Assembly (NCBI GenBank): GCA_009711785.1
Contig: VENA01000058.1
Coordinates: forward strand, 1-64,000
Reading direction: 5' to 3'
Length of the DNA stretch: 64,000 nt
DNA from: Bacillota bacterium
GTDB taxonomy: Bacteria; Bacillota; Clostridia; Tissierellales; MES13
Below the pieces are notes generated by a model. That model was given only the letters and a program-made list of their open reading frames with translations, ran no database searches and had not been told where the DNA came from. Shown in pieces: positions 37,764-47,556 of this stretch (the stretch's first letter is position 1; each line of letters begins with the position of its first letter). The position numbers were made by a program, and so were the translations under genes.

Positions 37764-39599
37764 TTAGTTATTGTTTTCATAGTTTTTTAAAATAGTATCC
37801 CAAATATTTAAATATCCAAAATCCTCTTCATATTCTGGTATCATACCTAATCTCCATAATGAAATTCCCCTTATGTCAAATAATTTAGCTAAATTTATTT
37901 TAGATTGTATACTTCTACTATCTTCATACCAAATAATGTTATCTATATCATTTGATTCATCATAGTAGGTTAAAAAAGGAGCTTGATACTCTTTATTATA
38001 TTGGATATTTAAATCATCTTTATCCCTTTGTTTTTCCATTCTAGTTCTTACCTTTTCTAAAGTTGTTTGAATACTTTCTATTTTTATATTTTCTTTATTA
38101 TTATGTCTTCTCCACTGGGAAGCTCCTAAGGAAAGTTGTAAAAATATTTTATCTTTATCCTCTATTCCAGTTTCTTTATTTGTTATTTCCTCTAATGCAC
38201 TATATACATCAAAATCCTTATTAAAATTATTTTTAATAGGGGCTAATGGACTTTCTATATCATAAAAATCCTCATTAATATTATAGATGTTTAAATCCTT
38301 TTCCTTTTTCGGCTGATAGTCATGGGCCATTAAAATAACTTTATCAGAAATATTACCTATTGTTTTATAATCATATCCTTTATAATATTTATTAGGTTGT
38401 AGCATTACATATAACAACTTATCTTTTTTATCTAATTCTTTATTTAAAGTTTTTAAAAACATATTATAATTACCTTTAAGCTTTTCAGATTTAATATCTT
38501 CAAAGTCAATTATAACACCATTAAATTTAATGTTTTTTCCTTTCTCTCTTACTTTTAAATTATCAACTATACTATCTACATAATTTTCAATTGATTCTTT
38601 ATCTTTAATTATATGTTCTATAAGCCCTATTCCTGATTTATTTTTAACTCTATTAGATGCATATACTGTTAAATTTGCTATTATATCTTCATCCTTTGTA
38701 TTATCTACTAAATCATAAGCACCCTCAGGAAGATAAAATGAATTTTCTTTATCAATACTTAACTCTACATCTTCCCCATTAAAAACAAACTGTGACCATC
38801 CAAATCCTATAGAATCAAATTCAGAAATTAGATTCCTTTGAGGGTAGGATTTTATAGCATAAAACCCATGTAAACTATCTAAAGGTTTTTTAATCTTTTC
38901 ATACATTTTTAAATACATCTCAGTACAAGGTGAATCACTTATTTTTTCTGTATTTAGTTTATTATTATATCCTATACCTCTTATAAACATTAATTTAAGT
39001 TCCTCTTTTGTAATATAATTATTAAAGTTTATATCATCTTTTATTAAGTTATTTTCTTTAGCCAAATAAATATATATATCTTTATCTTCACTACTTACAG
39101 GTACTTCTTTTTTAATATCTAATAAATTTATTAAATCTTTTAAAGCTTCATACTTTGTTATACCAACTAAAGTATCCTTTGGAGGGGATGATATTATTAC
39201 TTTGTTAGTTAAATCATCAAAGGTAACTTTAGCCCCTAAACTTTCCGATATGAATCTTACTGGTACTAATACCCTTTTATTTTTAATAATAGGTTTTGAA
39301 TTTAGTTTAATTTCTTTATTATTTAATTTAGCTATATTACTTCCTAGTTTTAGAGTAATATCTAAATAATCTTTTTTTGAAATTATCTTATTACTCTCTT
39401 TATCAAACGTTACATCCACCTCTAATTCTTCAAATATTTTCCTTAACGGAACCATTGTACTTCCCTTTATTATTGTCGGTTTAACATCTAAAAAATTAAT
39501 CTCTTTTCCATCTAAAATGACTTTTATATTTTCATCTGCAAAGGCATGACTACTAAATACAAATAGTATTATAGTTATTAAAATAAGTATTTTTTTCAA
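37764..39599 (-). CDS. secreted GH18-type glycosidase with copper amine oxidase-like N-terminal domain
   Basis: A 611-residue exported protein. A signal peptide (about 1-20) is followed by a stalk domain of the 'copper amine oxidase N-terminal' type at about 25-138 (MVPLRKIFEELEV, VPVRFISESLGAKV), an SLH-like segment near 147-210 and a glycoside hydrolase 18 domain from about 245. The GH18 signature is GVIIDFEDI with Asp365 and Glu367, but the first Asp of the classical DxxDxDxE is Asn. Relatives SleL/YaaH/YdhD act on spore cortex. Start is TTG 39599 after AGGAGGGG; the longer frame lacks a ribosome site. Confidence 0.8.
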   Translation of the reverse strand: MKKILILITIILFVFSSHAFADENIKVILDGKEINFLDVKPTIIKGSTMVPLRKIFEELEVDVTFDKESNKIISKKDYLDITLKLGSNIAKLNNKEIKLNSKPIIKNKRVLVPVRFISESLGAKVTFDDLTNKVIISSPPKDTLVGITKYEALKDLINLLDIKKEVPVSSEDKDIYIYLAKENNLIKDDINFNNYITKEELKLMFIRGIGYNNKLNTEKISDSPCTEMYLKMYEKIKKPLDSLHGFYAIKSYPQRNLISEFDSIGFGWSQFVFNGEDVELSIDKENSFYLPEGAYDLVDNTKDEDIIANLTVYASNRVKNKSGIGLIEHIIKDKESIENYVDSIVDNLKVREKGKNIKFNGVIIDFEDIKSEKLKGNYNMFLKTLNKELDKKDKLLYVMLQPNKYYKGYDYKTIGNISDKVILMAHDYQPKKEKDLNIYNINEDFYDIESPLAPIKNNFNKDFDVYSALEEITNKETGIEDKDKIFLQLSLGASQWRRHNNKENIKIESIQTTLEKVRTRMEKQRDKDDLNIQYNKEYQAPFLTYYDESNDIDNIIWYEDSRSIQSKINLAKLFDIRGISLWRLGMIPEYEEDFGYLNIWDTILKNYENNN

Positions 39600-39669
39600 A
39601 TTAACCCCTCCTAAATTTCTGTAACCTAATATATATATTCGATAAATTCCATAGATTTCCTTTTGCAAT

Positions 39670-39708
39670 AAAAAAATGGGATTGCATTATTTGCAATCCC
39701 ATTTTTTA
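39670..39708 (-). terminator. terminator of the NSS transporter operon
   Basis: Sixteen-base arms at 39671-39686 and 39692-39707 (core TGGGATTGCA/TGCAATCCCA) with a five-base loop and T-runs. Confidence 0.9.
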
Positions 39709-39712
39709 GCTA

Positions 39713-39805
39713 TTAATTTTTTTTAGTCTTTGATATTGCTAAGTAAAGTCCTCCATATAAAAATACAACTCCAAATACTAGCATTACCCATGCGCCTACA
39801 GTCAT
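39713..39805 (-). CDS. MetS-type small subunit of the NSS transporter (30 residues)
   Basis: A 30-residue single-helix membrane protein, starting MTVGAWVMLVFGVV and ending AISKTKKN. MetS-family small subunits with this pattern are encoded directly after NSS transporters; in Corynebacterium glutamicum MetS is needed for MetP methionine/alanine uptake. ATG at 39805 follows GGGGGGAAGG. It lies 28 bases after the transporter stop and before a strong terminator, so the two are co-transcribed. Confidence 0.85.
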   Translation of the reverse strand: MTVGAWVMLVFGVVFLYGGLYLAISKTKKN

Positions 39806-39833
39806 AACCTTCCCCCCTTAAAGGTAAGAAAAT

Positions 39834-41342
39834 CTATTCTTCTATATCCTCTTTAAGCTCATAATTAGTTTTTGTTTTTCTTAATAAAATTGATAAAACA
39901 ATTAATAAAGCTGCTACTAACCAACCACCAATTAATATTGCCCAAAGTGGATATCCTTCATAAAGATTACCGTTAATAACATCTATTATCTCTTGAATTA
40001 TATTCCATATTAATATTACACCTAATACTAATGGCGTTATAAATTTAATAAATACATCATACCAAGAGCCTAATTTAATATCAGAAATCGGATTTACATG
40101 TTCACGTAATTTTTTAGTTTTATAAATCCAACCTACTAAGATTACCTCAAAAAGCGCAACACCTATAATACCAAAGTCATTAACATAATGGTCTACTATA
40201 TCTAGCCAATATAATCCACCCTTTGTGGCATATAATAAACTTATTACAAATCCTACTAATATAGTAAGACGGGTAACTTTTTTCTTTTTCCAACCCCATT
40301 TATCTGATAATCCTACCACAACACCTTCAACTAATGAGAAGGCTGAATCTATTCCTAATGTTAAAAGCATAATGAAAAATACCAAAGCAAATATTACACT
40401 ACCAAATGGAAGCATATTTATAGCTTCTGGATATACACAAAATGCTAACCCTAATCCACCACTACCTGCTACATCTGCCACAGCTGCACCCTTTTCAAAT
40501 GCCATATAACCTAAAGTTCCAAATACTGCAAATCCTGCTAAGAAACTTATACCACAATTTGCTAAGGCAGTTATAATAGCATTATTAGTTATGTCAGATT
40601 TTTTTGGTAAATAACTAGCATAGGCTACCATTACACCAAAAGAAACACTTAAAGAAAAGAAAATTTGGCCATATGCTGCAGCCCATACCTTTATATCAAG
40701 TAGCTTTGAAAAATCAGGATTTAAATAATAACTAATACCATCTATAGACCCTGGTAAAGTTAATCCTCTAATTACTAATATACCAAGCATTATTATAGGT
40801 AATGGAACAGTCCATTTTACAACTTTACCTACTGATTTTACACCATCTCTAACTGTCCAATAAATTGCAGCCCAGGCTATAATTACACCTATAAGTACCG
40901 GTATTCTAAATCCTCCTAATACTCCTGGTCCACTGGTAATACTAAGTACTTCATTAAAGAAGAAATCCGTAGGTAAATCACCCCAAGCTAAGGTTAATGA
41001 ATGCCATAAATAATTAAATACCCAAGCCATAATAACTGCATAATAAGTTACTATTACAAAACTTACTAAAATTGCCCACCAGCCTAGTGTTTCCCAACCT
41101 TTTTTGATTTTGCCAAAGGCTGTTGGGGCTCCAGCTTGAAATTTGTGTCCCACTGAAAACTCTAAAATTAATAAAGGTATACCTGCTGTTATAAGTGCGA
41201 TAAAGTAAGGAATCAAGAAAGCTCCTCCACCATTAGTTGCTGCCTGATATGGAAATCTCCATGCATTTCCTAAACCAGCTGCAGAACCAATAGCTGCAAA
41301 AATAAAAATAGTCCTACTGTCCCAACGCTGTCTTTTACCCAT
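39834..41342 (-). CDS. neurotransmitter:sodium symporter (NSS/SNF) family transporter, MetP-like
   Basis: Sodium-coupled amino acid importer of 502 residues with about 12 membrane helices. Family motifs: FIFAAIGSAAGLGNAWRFPY in helix 1 (unwound Na+/substrate site), GGGAFLIPYFIALI, and GIDSAFSLVEGV. Start ATG 41342, seven bases after AAAGGAGGA; the TTG two codons earlier is too close. The MetS-like small protein downstream suggests methionine or alanine as substrate, but this is by analogy. Confidence 0.9.
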   Translation of the reverse strand: MGKRQRWDSRTIFIFAAIGSAAGLGNAWRFPYQAATNGGGAFLIPYFIALITAGIPLLILEFSVGHKFQAGAPTAFGKIKKGWETLGWWAILVSFVIVTYYAVIMAWVFNYLWHSLTLAWGDLPTDFFFNEVLSITSGPGVLGGFRIPVLIGVIIAWAAIYWTVRDGVKSVGKVVKWTVPLPIIMLGILVIRGLTLPGSIDGISYYLNPDFSKLLDIKVWAAAYGQIFFSLSVSFGVMVAYASYLPKKSDITNNAIITALANCGISFLAGFAVFGTLGYMAFEKGAAVADVAGSGGLGLAFCVYPEAINMLPFGSVIFALVFFIMLLTLGIDSAFSLVEGVVVGLSDKWGWKKKKVTRLTILVGFVISLLYATKGGLYWLDIVDHYVNDFGIIGVALFEVILVGWIYKTKKLREHVNPISDIKLGSWYDVFIKFITPLVLGVILIWNIIQEIIDVINGNLYEGYPLWAILIGGWLVAALLIVLSILLRKTKTNYELKEDIEE

Positions 41343-41471
41343 ATACAATCCTCCTTTAAATAAATGATTTATTCCTCTAATACATTAATATTAAAAAAAC
41401 TTAATAATTATTATTAATTTTAAATTTAACAAATAATTTTTATTTTTTCGGGTAAATTGATATCAGAGGTG

Positions 41472-41500
41472 TTGTAAATTTTTAATAAATTCAATATAAT
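41472..41500 (+). promoter_or_regulatory. SigA promoter of the nitroreductase gene
   Basis: TTGTAA (41472-41477), 17-base spacer, TATAAT (41495-41500), 27 bases before the start codon. Confidence 0.65.
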
Positions 41501-41526
41501 AACTTTAGAATTTAAGGAGGTTAATT

Positions 41527-42159
41527 ATGGGTGATTTGATATACAAAAGACATAGTGTTAGGAAATTTAAAGATACAGATATACCTTTAGAGGATATAAA
41601 AAAAATTATTAAAGATGCTACATATGCCCCTTCAGGTAAAAATCTTCAAAACTGGCACTTTGTTGTAGTTAAAAACAAAGAAAAAATTCAAGAGATGTCT
41701 AAAATAGTTGAAAAGAAAAATGAAGAAATGGCAAGTAAACTTATGGATGAAGATAAGAAAAAATCCCTTACTAAATACGTGAAATATCATACTGTATTTA
41801 AAAATGCTCCAGTTGCTATTTTAGTATATGCAGGTAAATATCCATCTACGGGAGTAGATGTTTTAAAAGAAATTAATGCAAGTGATGAAGAAATTAAGGA
41901 ATTAGAAAAAGTATCTCCTGGCATACAAAATATATCTGCAGCAATGGAGAATTTATTATTATCCGCTGCTGATTTAGGATATGGTACTTGTTGGATGACA
42001 GGTCCTTTGTATGCAGCTAAAGAAATAAATGAATTTTTAGGCTTTGAAAAGGAAGGATATTTCCTCGCTGCTATTACTCCCTTAGGAGTTAGTGATGAGT
42101 CTGAATTAAAAAGTCCACCTAGAAAACCTGTGGATGAAGTTTTAACAATAATAGAGTAA
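41527..42159 (+). CDS. nitroreductase-family flavoprotein
   Basis: FMN-dependent NAD(P)H oxidoreductase of 210 residues. Typical landmarks are the N-terminal YKRHSVRKFKD, the FMN-phosphate segment YAPSGKNLQNWHFVVV and the C-terminal ENLLLSAADLGYGTCWMTGP and GVSDE. Start ATG after AAGGAGG. Monocistronic between a good promoter and a shared terminator. Physiological substrate cannot be read from sequence. Confidence 0.9.
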   Translation: MGDLIYKRHSVRKFKDTDIPLEDIKKIIKDATYAPSGKNLQNWHFVVVKNKEKIQEMSKIVEKKNEEMASKLMDEDKKKSLTKYVKYHTVFKNAPVAILVYAGKYPSTGVDVLKEINASDEEIKELEKVSPGIQNISAAMENLLLSAADLGYGTCWMTGPLYAAKEINEFLGFEKEGYFLAAITPLGVSDESELKSPPRKPVDEVLTIIE

Positions 42160-42161
42160 AA

Positions 42162-42191
42162 ATAAATCCCAGTAAATTTACTGGGATTTTT
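42162..42191. terminator. bidirectional terminator (nitroreductase / HD-GYP)
   Basis: Perfect 26-bp palindrome at 42164-42189 centred on AAATTT, with T-rich flanks on both sides. Confidence 0.9.
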
Positions 42192-43686
42192 ATTTATTAA
42201 AAACTTTTGTTATTGCAATATCAGCTATATCAGGATTAAATTGTTTTCCCTTTTCTTTTTTAATAATTTCTATAGCTTTCCTTTCACTTAGTGCTTTTCT
42301 ATATGATCTATCACTGGTCATAGCATCATATGCATCTGCTAGCTGTATAATTTGTGCTTCATAGGGGATTTCATCTCTTTTTAATCCTAAAGGATAGCCA
42401 CCCCCATTAAAATGTTCATGGTGGGCATATATTATGTCTGATACTTCATTTAGTCCACTAATATTTTCAACTATTGTTTTTGAAAATGTAGGGTGATCTT
42501 TTATTAACTCAAATTCTTCATAAGTTAGCTTTCCAGATTTATTTAATATCTCTTCTGGTACTCCAATTTTCCCAACATCATGTAATAAAGCAGCTATATC
42601 AATCCCTTTAATCTCTTTTTCACTTAATCCAATTTCTCTAGCTATTTTCATACTATACTCTCTAACCCTTTCCCCGTGCCCTTTTGTATAATTATCTTTA
42701 AGTTCTATTGCTGAGACTAATGCTTTTACAGTTTCTAGATATGTATTTGTTAACTTCTTTTGTCTTGATCTTTCATTATAAAAGTGAGAAATAAGTTGAG
42801 CGTAGTATTTAAGTATAGATTGAGATTCTTCACTAAAATCTTTTTCTGAATCAATAGAAATGATACCTATTATTTCATTATCAACTACTATAGGAGCATA
42901 AAGCATTACAAAATCATCTAACGATCCCATATTTTTTAAAACTTTTTTTATTTCCTCTGGAAGCCTTTTATTACTACCCTTTTTTATTTTTTTAATATAG
43001 GCCTCAATATTATCAGTCACTGGACTTTTTATATCTACAAAAGTTTCCCCTTTTTTAAATATAAGTTTTTTCATTGTTTCTTTATCATAACCCTTACTTA
43101 CAATTGGATAATAATAGCCATCCTTTAATTCAAAAAGAGTACCCTTTTCTGCTTCATCCACAAGGGAAAAAACAGTTTTAAAGCACTTTTTTAAAAAATC
43201 TTTTTTACTTATCTTATTTATATCTGAAAAAGATTTTAAAACAGATTCAAGCTTATATGATAGAGTTTCTATAAGTTTATTTGATTTATTTAAATTTCTA
43301 CTTTGGGCTATTAATTCTTCCTCATTTGCCTGTATATTAGTTAAGAGCTCATAATATTTATTTTCAAATTTTACAAGTTCCTTTACTGTATGTTTACTTT
43401 TACTTACAGAACACTCCATTAAATTATATGAATAAAGCTTATCTGTTGAAATATTATCAGTAAACTCATTTAGCTTTTCTAATGGATCTAATAATTTGAT
43501 TTTAATCTTATAATTTATATATATCACTGTTATAATTAAAAAAAATATAAACATTATATAATATACTGAAAAGTTTATAGTCCCCTTAAATTCCCCTCTA
43601 AGTTTTATGATTAAAGTAGTTATAATAATAAGTGATATGGCAGATATTAAAGCTATACTTATATTAATTAACTTTTTTATTGTCAA
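42190..43686 (-). CDS. membrane-bound GAF + HD-GYP domain protein (putative cyclic-di-GMP phosphodiesterase)
   Basis: A 498-residue protein: two N-terminal membrane helices (about 8-60), a short linker, a GAF-like domain (about 150-310) and a C-terminal HD-GYP domain. The catalytic signatures are AALLHDVGKIGVPEEIL, HHEHFNGGGYPLG and LADAYDAMTSDRSYR, all with their metal and GYP residues. Expected activity is hydrolysis of cyclic-di-GMP. Start is TTG 43686, 6 bases after GGGGGAT; the open frame extends 22 codons upstream without a start-site signal. Confidence 0.88.
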   Translation of the reverse strand: MTIKKLINISIALISAISLIIITTLIIKLRGEFKGTINFSVYYIMFIFFLIITVIYINYKIKIKLLDPLEKLNEFTDNISTDKLYSYNLMECSVSKSKHTVKELVKFENKYYELLTNIQANEEELIAQSRNLNKSNKLIETLSYKLESVLKSFSDINKISKKDFLKKCFKTVFSLVDEAEKGTLFELKDGYYYPIVSKGYDKETMKKLIFKKGETFVDIKSPVTDNIEAYIKKIKKGSNKRLPEEIKKVLKNMGSLDDFVMLYAPIVVDNEIIGIISIDSEKDFSEESQSILKYYAQLISHFYNERSRQKKLTNTYLETVKALVSAIELKDNYTKGHGERVREYSMKIAREIGLSEKEIKGIDIAALLHDVGKIGVPEEILNKSGKLTYEEFELIKDHPTFSKTIVENISGLNEVSDIIYAHHEHFNGGGYPLGLKRDEIPYEAQIIQLADAYDAMTSDRSYRKALSERKAIEIIKKEKGKQFNPDIADIAITKVFNK

Positions 43687-43762
43687 TAAAATCCCCCATT
43701 TAAAAACTTTTTCTCCCTCCTTTATTCTACAATAAAATAGGTTTTTTTCCAAATTTTTTATA

Positions 43763-43797
43763 AAAAAGACTATGAATTAAAAATTCATAGCCTTTAA
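43763..43797 (-). terminator. pgi terminator
   Basis: Stem CTATGAATT/AATTCATAG at 43770-43790 extended by A/T pairs, T6 run on the minus strand. Confidence 0.8.
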
Positions 43798-43798
43798 T

Positions 43799-45142
43799 TT
43801 ATTTCATCCTTTTTAAAAGTTCTTTTCTTAAGTCTTCAAACCCTGGTTTTCCAAGAAGGGCAAACATATTTTTCTTATAGGCTTCAACTCCAGGTTGATC
43901 AAAAGGATTAACTCCAAGTAAATATCCACTTATACCACATGCTTTTTCAAAGAAGTATATTAATTTACCAAAATAAAACTCATCCAACTTAGGTATATTT
44001 AAAATTAAGTTTGGAACATCCCCATCAACATGGGCTAAAAGTGTACCTTCAAAGGCCTTTTTATTTACAAAATCCATAGTTTTATCCTTTAAGTAATTAA
44101 GTCCATCTAAATTTTGACTATCTTCTTTTATAGTAATATCCTTTTTTGGAGTTTCTATATTTATTACAGTTTCAAATAAGTGTCTCTTTCCATCCTGTAA
44201 ATACTGACCCATAGAATGTAAATCAGTTGAAAAATTAACTGAAGCAGGAAAAATCCCTCTTAAATCTTTCCCTTCACTTTCTCCATATAATTGCTTCCAC
44301 CATTCAGATAAATAGCTTAAAGACGGTTCATAATTAACTAATACTTCTATTTCTTTTCCTCTTTTATATAAAATGTTTCTTATAGCAGCATACTGATAAC
44401 AGTAATTTTCATCTAAGTTTTGATTATTATATTCTTTAACTCCATCCTTTGCACCTTCAAACATTTTATCAATATCTAAACCGGATACTGCTATTGGTAA
44501 CATCCCAACAGGGGTGAAAATTGAATATCTTCCTCCAATATCATCAGGAATAACAAAACTTTCATACCCTTCATTATCTGCAAGTTCCTTTAAAGCGCCT
44601 CTTTCTTTATCTGTAGTTGCATAAATTCTTTCTTTAGCTTCTTCTTTACCATATTTATCTTCGATGTATTTTCTTAATACTCTAAAGGCTATGGCAGGTT
44701 CAGTTGTAGTACCTGATTTTGAAATTACATTAATGCTAATATCTTTATTTTCTATAACATCTAATAATTCACTTAAATACTGACCACTTATATTATTACC
44801 AACAAAATATATCTCTGGTGCATTTCTTTTTTCTTTAGTAAGATTATTACTAAAACTATGTGTTAATGCTTCTATTGCAGCTCTAGCTCCTAAATAAGAG
44901 CCTCCTATCCCTATAACTATGAAAACATCAGAATTATTTCTAATTTTTTCACTTATTTTTTTAATTCTTTTAAATTCTTCTTTATCATATTCTAAAGGAT
45001 AGTCTATCCATCCTAAAAAGTCTTTTCCTGCACCGGTTGAGTTATGTAACATATCATGGGCTCTTTTAACTGACTCTTTAATATTCATCATTTCATGTTC
45101 CTTTATACCTGCATTTTTATAATCTAATAATATATTATTCAT
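43799..45142 (-). CDS. pgi: glucose-6-phosphate isomerase
   Basis: Interconverts glucose-6-P and fructose-6-P. 447 residues, the shorter bacterial type. Phosphate-site segments [20 protein letters not shown] and [34 protein letters not shown], catalytic [15 protein letters not shown] and the C-terminal [16 protein letters not shown] are all present. Start ATG after AAGGAGG. It stands alone between the nad operon and the HD-GYP gene. Confidence 0.96.
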   Translation of the reverse strand: MNNILLDYKNAGIKEHEMMNIKESVKRAHDMLHNSTGAGKDFLGWIDYPLEYDKEEFKRIKKISEKIRNNSDVFIVIGIGGSYLGARAAIEALTHSFSNNLTKEKRNAPEIYFVGNNISGQYLSELLDVIENKDISINVISKSGTTTEPAIAFRVLRKYIEDKYGKEEAKERIYATTDKERGALKELADNEGYESFVIPDDIGGRYSIFTPVGMLPIAVSGLDIDKMFEGAKDGVKEYNNQNLDENYCYQYAAIRNILYKRGKEIEVLVNYEPSLSYLSEWWKQLYGESEGKDLRGIFPASVNFSTDLHSMGQYLQDGKRHLFETVINIETPKKDITIKEDSQNLDGLNYLKDKTMDFVNKKAFEGTLLAHVDGDVPNLILNIPKLDEFYFGKLIYFFEKACGISGYLLGVNPFDQPGVEAYKKNMFALLGKPGFEDLRKELLKRMK

Positions 45143-45212
45143 ATAAACCTCCTTATTTTAATTTCTTTAACATCTATTTATTCTACTATTTATATTGTTC
45201 TATATCAAACAT

Positions 45213-45238
45213 AAAAAATACGGAATAATCCGTATTTT
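45213..45238 (-). terminator. terminator of the nadABC operon
   Basis: Stem AAAATACGGA/TCCGTATTTT at 45215-45238 directly after the nadC stop. Confidence 0.85.
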
Positions 45239-46066
45239 CTAAATTATTTTCAAACTAATGTCTGAAGCCTTTACTGAATGGGTTATAGCTCCTGTGGATA
45301 TAACATGAACTCCTGTTTTTGCCATTTCATTGATATTTTCTAGGGTTATATTTCCTGATGTTTCTAGTATTTTTTCGTTATTTAGTTTAACAGCTAAAGC
45401 TATATCCTTATAATTCATATTATCAAGCATAATAATATCAACATCTGTTTTTATAGCCCTTTTAAACTTTTCTAAACTATCAACCTCTATCTCTATCTTT
45501 GTGGTATGGGGAATTTTATTTTTTATTTTACTTACTGCTTTTTCTATACCCCCTGAGGCTTTAATATGATTATCCTTTATCATTACTGCATCAGATAAAT
45601 TATATCTATGATTATATCCTCCCCCTACTTTAACTGAATATTTTTCTATAATTCTTAAATTTGGAGTTGTCTTTCTTGTATCAGTTATTTTTACATTTAA
45701 TCCTTTAACCCTTTGAACAAATTCATTAGTTTTAGTAGCAATACCTGACATCCTTTGTAAAAAATTAAGAGCTGTTCTTTCTGCTGAAAGTATTGCTTTA
45801 GTTTTCCCTGTAATTGTTAAAATAACATCCCCTTTATTAACTAAATCTCCATCTTTACACTTTTTATTAAAATTCATTTCATTATCTAAAAAACTAAAAG
45901 TTAATTCACATACTTCTAATCCACAAACGACCATTTTCTCCTTTGCTATGATTTTAGCTGTAGATATACTTTTTTCATCTATTAGGTTATCAGTTGTTAT
46001 ATCTCCATTATTCATATCCTCTAATAAGGCATTTTTAATTAACTGTTTTATAATATATCTATTCAA
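45239..46066 (-). CDS. nadC: nicotinate-nucleotide pyrophosphorylase (carboxylating)
   Basis: Converts quinolinate and PRPP to nicotinate mononucleotide. 275 residues. Motifs: LLEDMNNGDITTDNL, AERTALNFLQRMSGIAT, TRKTTPNLRIIEKYSVKVGG and LDNMNYKDI, ending ISTGAITHS. Start is probably TTG 46066, 8 bases after AGGTGG; GTG codons at 46078 and 46075 sit within that ribosome site. The site overlaps the TAG that would end nadB in its uninterrupted frame. Confidence 0.94.
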   Translation of the reverse strand: MNRYIIKQLIKNALLEDMNNGDITTDNLIDEKSISTAKIIAKEKMVVCGLEVCELTFSFLDNEMNFNKKCKDGDLVNKGDVILTITGKTKAILSAERTALNFLQRMSGIATKTNEFVQRVKGLNVKITDTRKTTPNLRIIEKYSVKVGGGYNHRYNLSDAVMIKDNHIKASGGIEKAVSKIKNKIPHTTKIEIEVDSLEKFKRAIKTDVDIIMLDNMNYKDIALAVKLNNEKILETSGNITLENINEMAKTGVHVISTGAITHSVKASDISLKII

Positions 46067-46078
46067 TTTTTTCACCAC

Positions 46079-46169
46079 CTACTTTTCAATATAATGACAT
46101 CCCAAACTTTCTTCCCTTTTTAAACAAGCTTTTATTATTAATTTACTTACAGTTGCCATATTTAAAGTT
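46079..46169 (-). pseudogene. nadB: frame-displaced 3' tail of nadB
   Basis: In the frame one base away from nadB this stretch reads ETLNMATVSKLIIKACLK and then, after a short gap, ESLGCHYIEK, ending in TAG at 46079-46081. This is the normal C-terminal helix of L-aspartate oxidase. Removing one T from the T8 tract at 46172-46179 (minus strand) joins it to nadB and gives 488 residues. It is the 3' part of nadB, not a separate gene. Confidence 0.85.
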
Positions 46170-47546
46170 TCAAAAAAAATCTTTACTATAAAAATGTTTA
46201 TTAAAATCATTTAAAATATCCTCTATCTTAACTTCAGCCTTTAATAAATCTTTTTTATTTCTAACTATCCCTACATCTTTATCCATAATACATTGTATTT
46301 TCTTTTTATAATGGGTAAAATCCCAATTATCTAAATTATAAGTTTCATCTAATATATACTTATCTTTATATGGATTATTGTTTATATTTTCAGCAATATT
46401 ATATCCAAAGGTTATACATTCTAATAAAGAGTTACTAGCTAATCTATTTGCACCATGAACACCTGTATTTGCACATTCTCCGCATGCATAGAGATTTTTA
46501 ATATTCGTTAAACCATTAAAATCTGTTTCTATTCCCCCTATAAAATAATGTTCAACTGCTATAACCGGTATATAATCATTACACATATCAAATCCATTTT
46601 CTAAGCACTTTTTGTATATATTAGGGAATCTCTTTTTAATAAAACTATTTTCTAAATGGGTTGCATCTAGATACACACATTCTTCATCATTATCTATAAG
46701 TTCTTTATATATGCCTCTTGCTACAATATCTCTTGGAGCTAATTCTCCTCTTTTGTGATATTTAAGCATAAAACGCTCATTAAATTTATTTTTTAAATAA
46801 GCACCTTCTCCCCTTACTGCTTCTGAAATTAAAAACTTTTTCCCCTTTTCTTTTGAGTAAAAGGCAGTGGGGTGAAACTGTATAAACTCCATATTTTTAA
46901 GATTGCAACCTGCTCTATAGGCTAAAGCAATACCATCCCCAGTAGATATGGAAGTATTAGTAGTATTTTTAAAAAGTCCCCCAATTCCTCCTGTAGCTAT
47001 AACTGTATGTTTTGATGTTATATTAAATACTTTTTTATTTAAAACCTTTGCACCTATACATATATTTTTATTTTTTATAAGATCAATAGCCATAGTATTA
47101 TCTAATACAGTTATATTACTTCTCTTTTTTACATTACTTATAAGAGTATCCATTATAACTTTTCCTGTAATATCTCCTCCTGCATGAAGGATTCTTCTAT
47201 TACTATGACCACCTTCCATAGTTGTTTTTAATTTCCCATTTTTATATTTATCAAAGAAAACACCAAATTCTATTAATTTATCTATCCTTTCTTTAGAGGT
47301 TTTAACCATCATATTTAAGGCTTGTAAATTATTAAACTTATTTCCTGCAATAAAGGTATCCTTTATATGACTTTTATAACTATCTTCTTTATCTATACAA
47401 GCTGCTATTCCTCCCTGGGCTAAACTTGAATTACATCTATATAAATCTCCTTTAGTAATTATAGTTATTTTTAAATCACTTTTTATATTAAGTGCTGTAT
47501 ATAAGCTTGCTAATCCTCCACCTATGATTAACACATCAGTATACAT
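46170..47546 (-). CDS. nadB: L-aspartate oxidase (frameshifted near the 3' end)
   Basis: FAD enzyme that oxidises aspartate to iminoaspartate, the first step of NAD synthesis. FAD fold VLIIGGGLASLYTALNI, substrate region GGHSNRRILHAGGDITG, AEHYFIGGI-type segment (VEHYFIGGIETDF) and ACGECANTGVHGANRLASNS. The in-frame product stops after 458 residues at TGA 46170-46172, immediately past a run of eight T's; about 30 family residues continue in another frame (46079-46169). It could be a real mutation, slippage, or a base-calling error. It starts 10 bases after nadA. Confidence 0.9.
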   Translation of the reverse strand: MYTDVLIIGGGLASLYTALNIKSDLKITIITKGDLYRCNSSLAQGGIAACIDKEDSYKSHIKDTFIAGNKFNNLQALNMMVKTSKERIDKLIEFGVFFDKYKNGKLKTTMEGGHSNRRILHAGGDITGKVIMDTLISNVKKRSNITVLDNTMAIDLIKNKNICIGAKVLNKKVFNITSKHTVIATGGIGGLFKNTTNTSISTGDGIALAYRAGCNLKNMEFIQFHPTAFYSKEKGKKFLISEAVRGEGAYLKNKFNERFMLKYHKRGELAPRDIVARGIYKELIDNDEECVYLDATHLENSFIKKRFPNIYKKCLENGFDMCNDYIPVIAVEHYFIGGIETDFNGLTNIKNLYACGECANTGVHGANRLASNSLLECITFGYNIAENINNNPYKDKYILDETYNLDNWDFTHYKKKIQCIMDKDVGIVRNKKDLLKAEVKIEDILNDFNKHFYSKDFF

Positions 47547-47556
47547 ACCCTCACCC

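Noticed and set aside
46170-47546. NadB as a naturally short enzyme
   Set aside because: The displaced frame downstream encodes the conserved family C terminus and meets the nadC ribosome site, so truncation is secondary.
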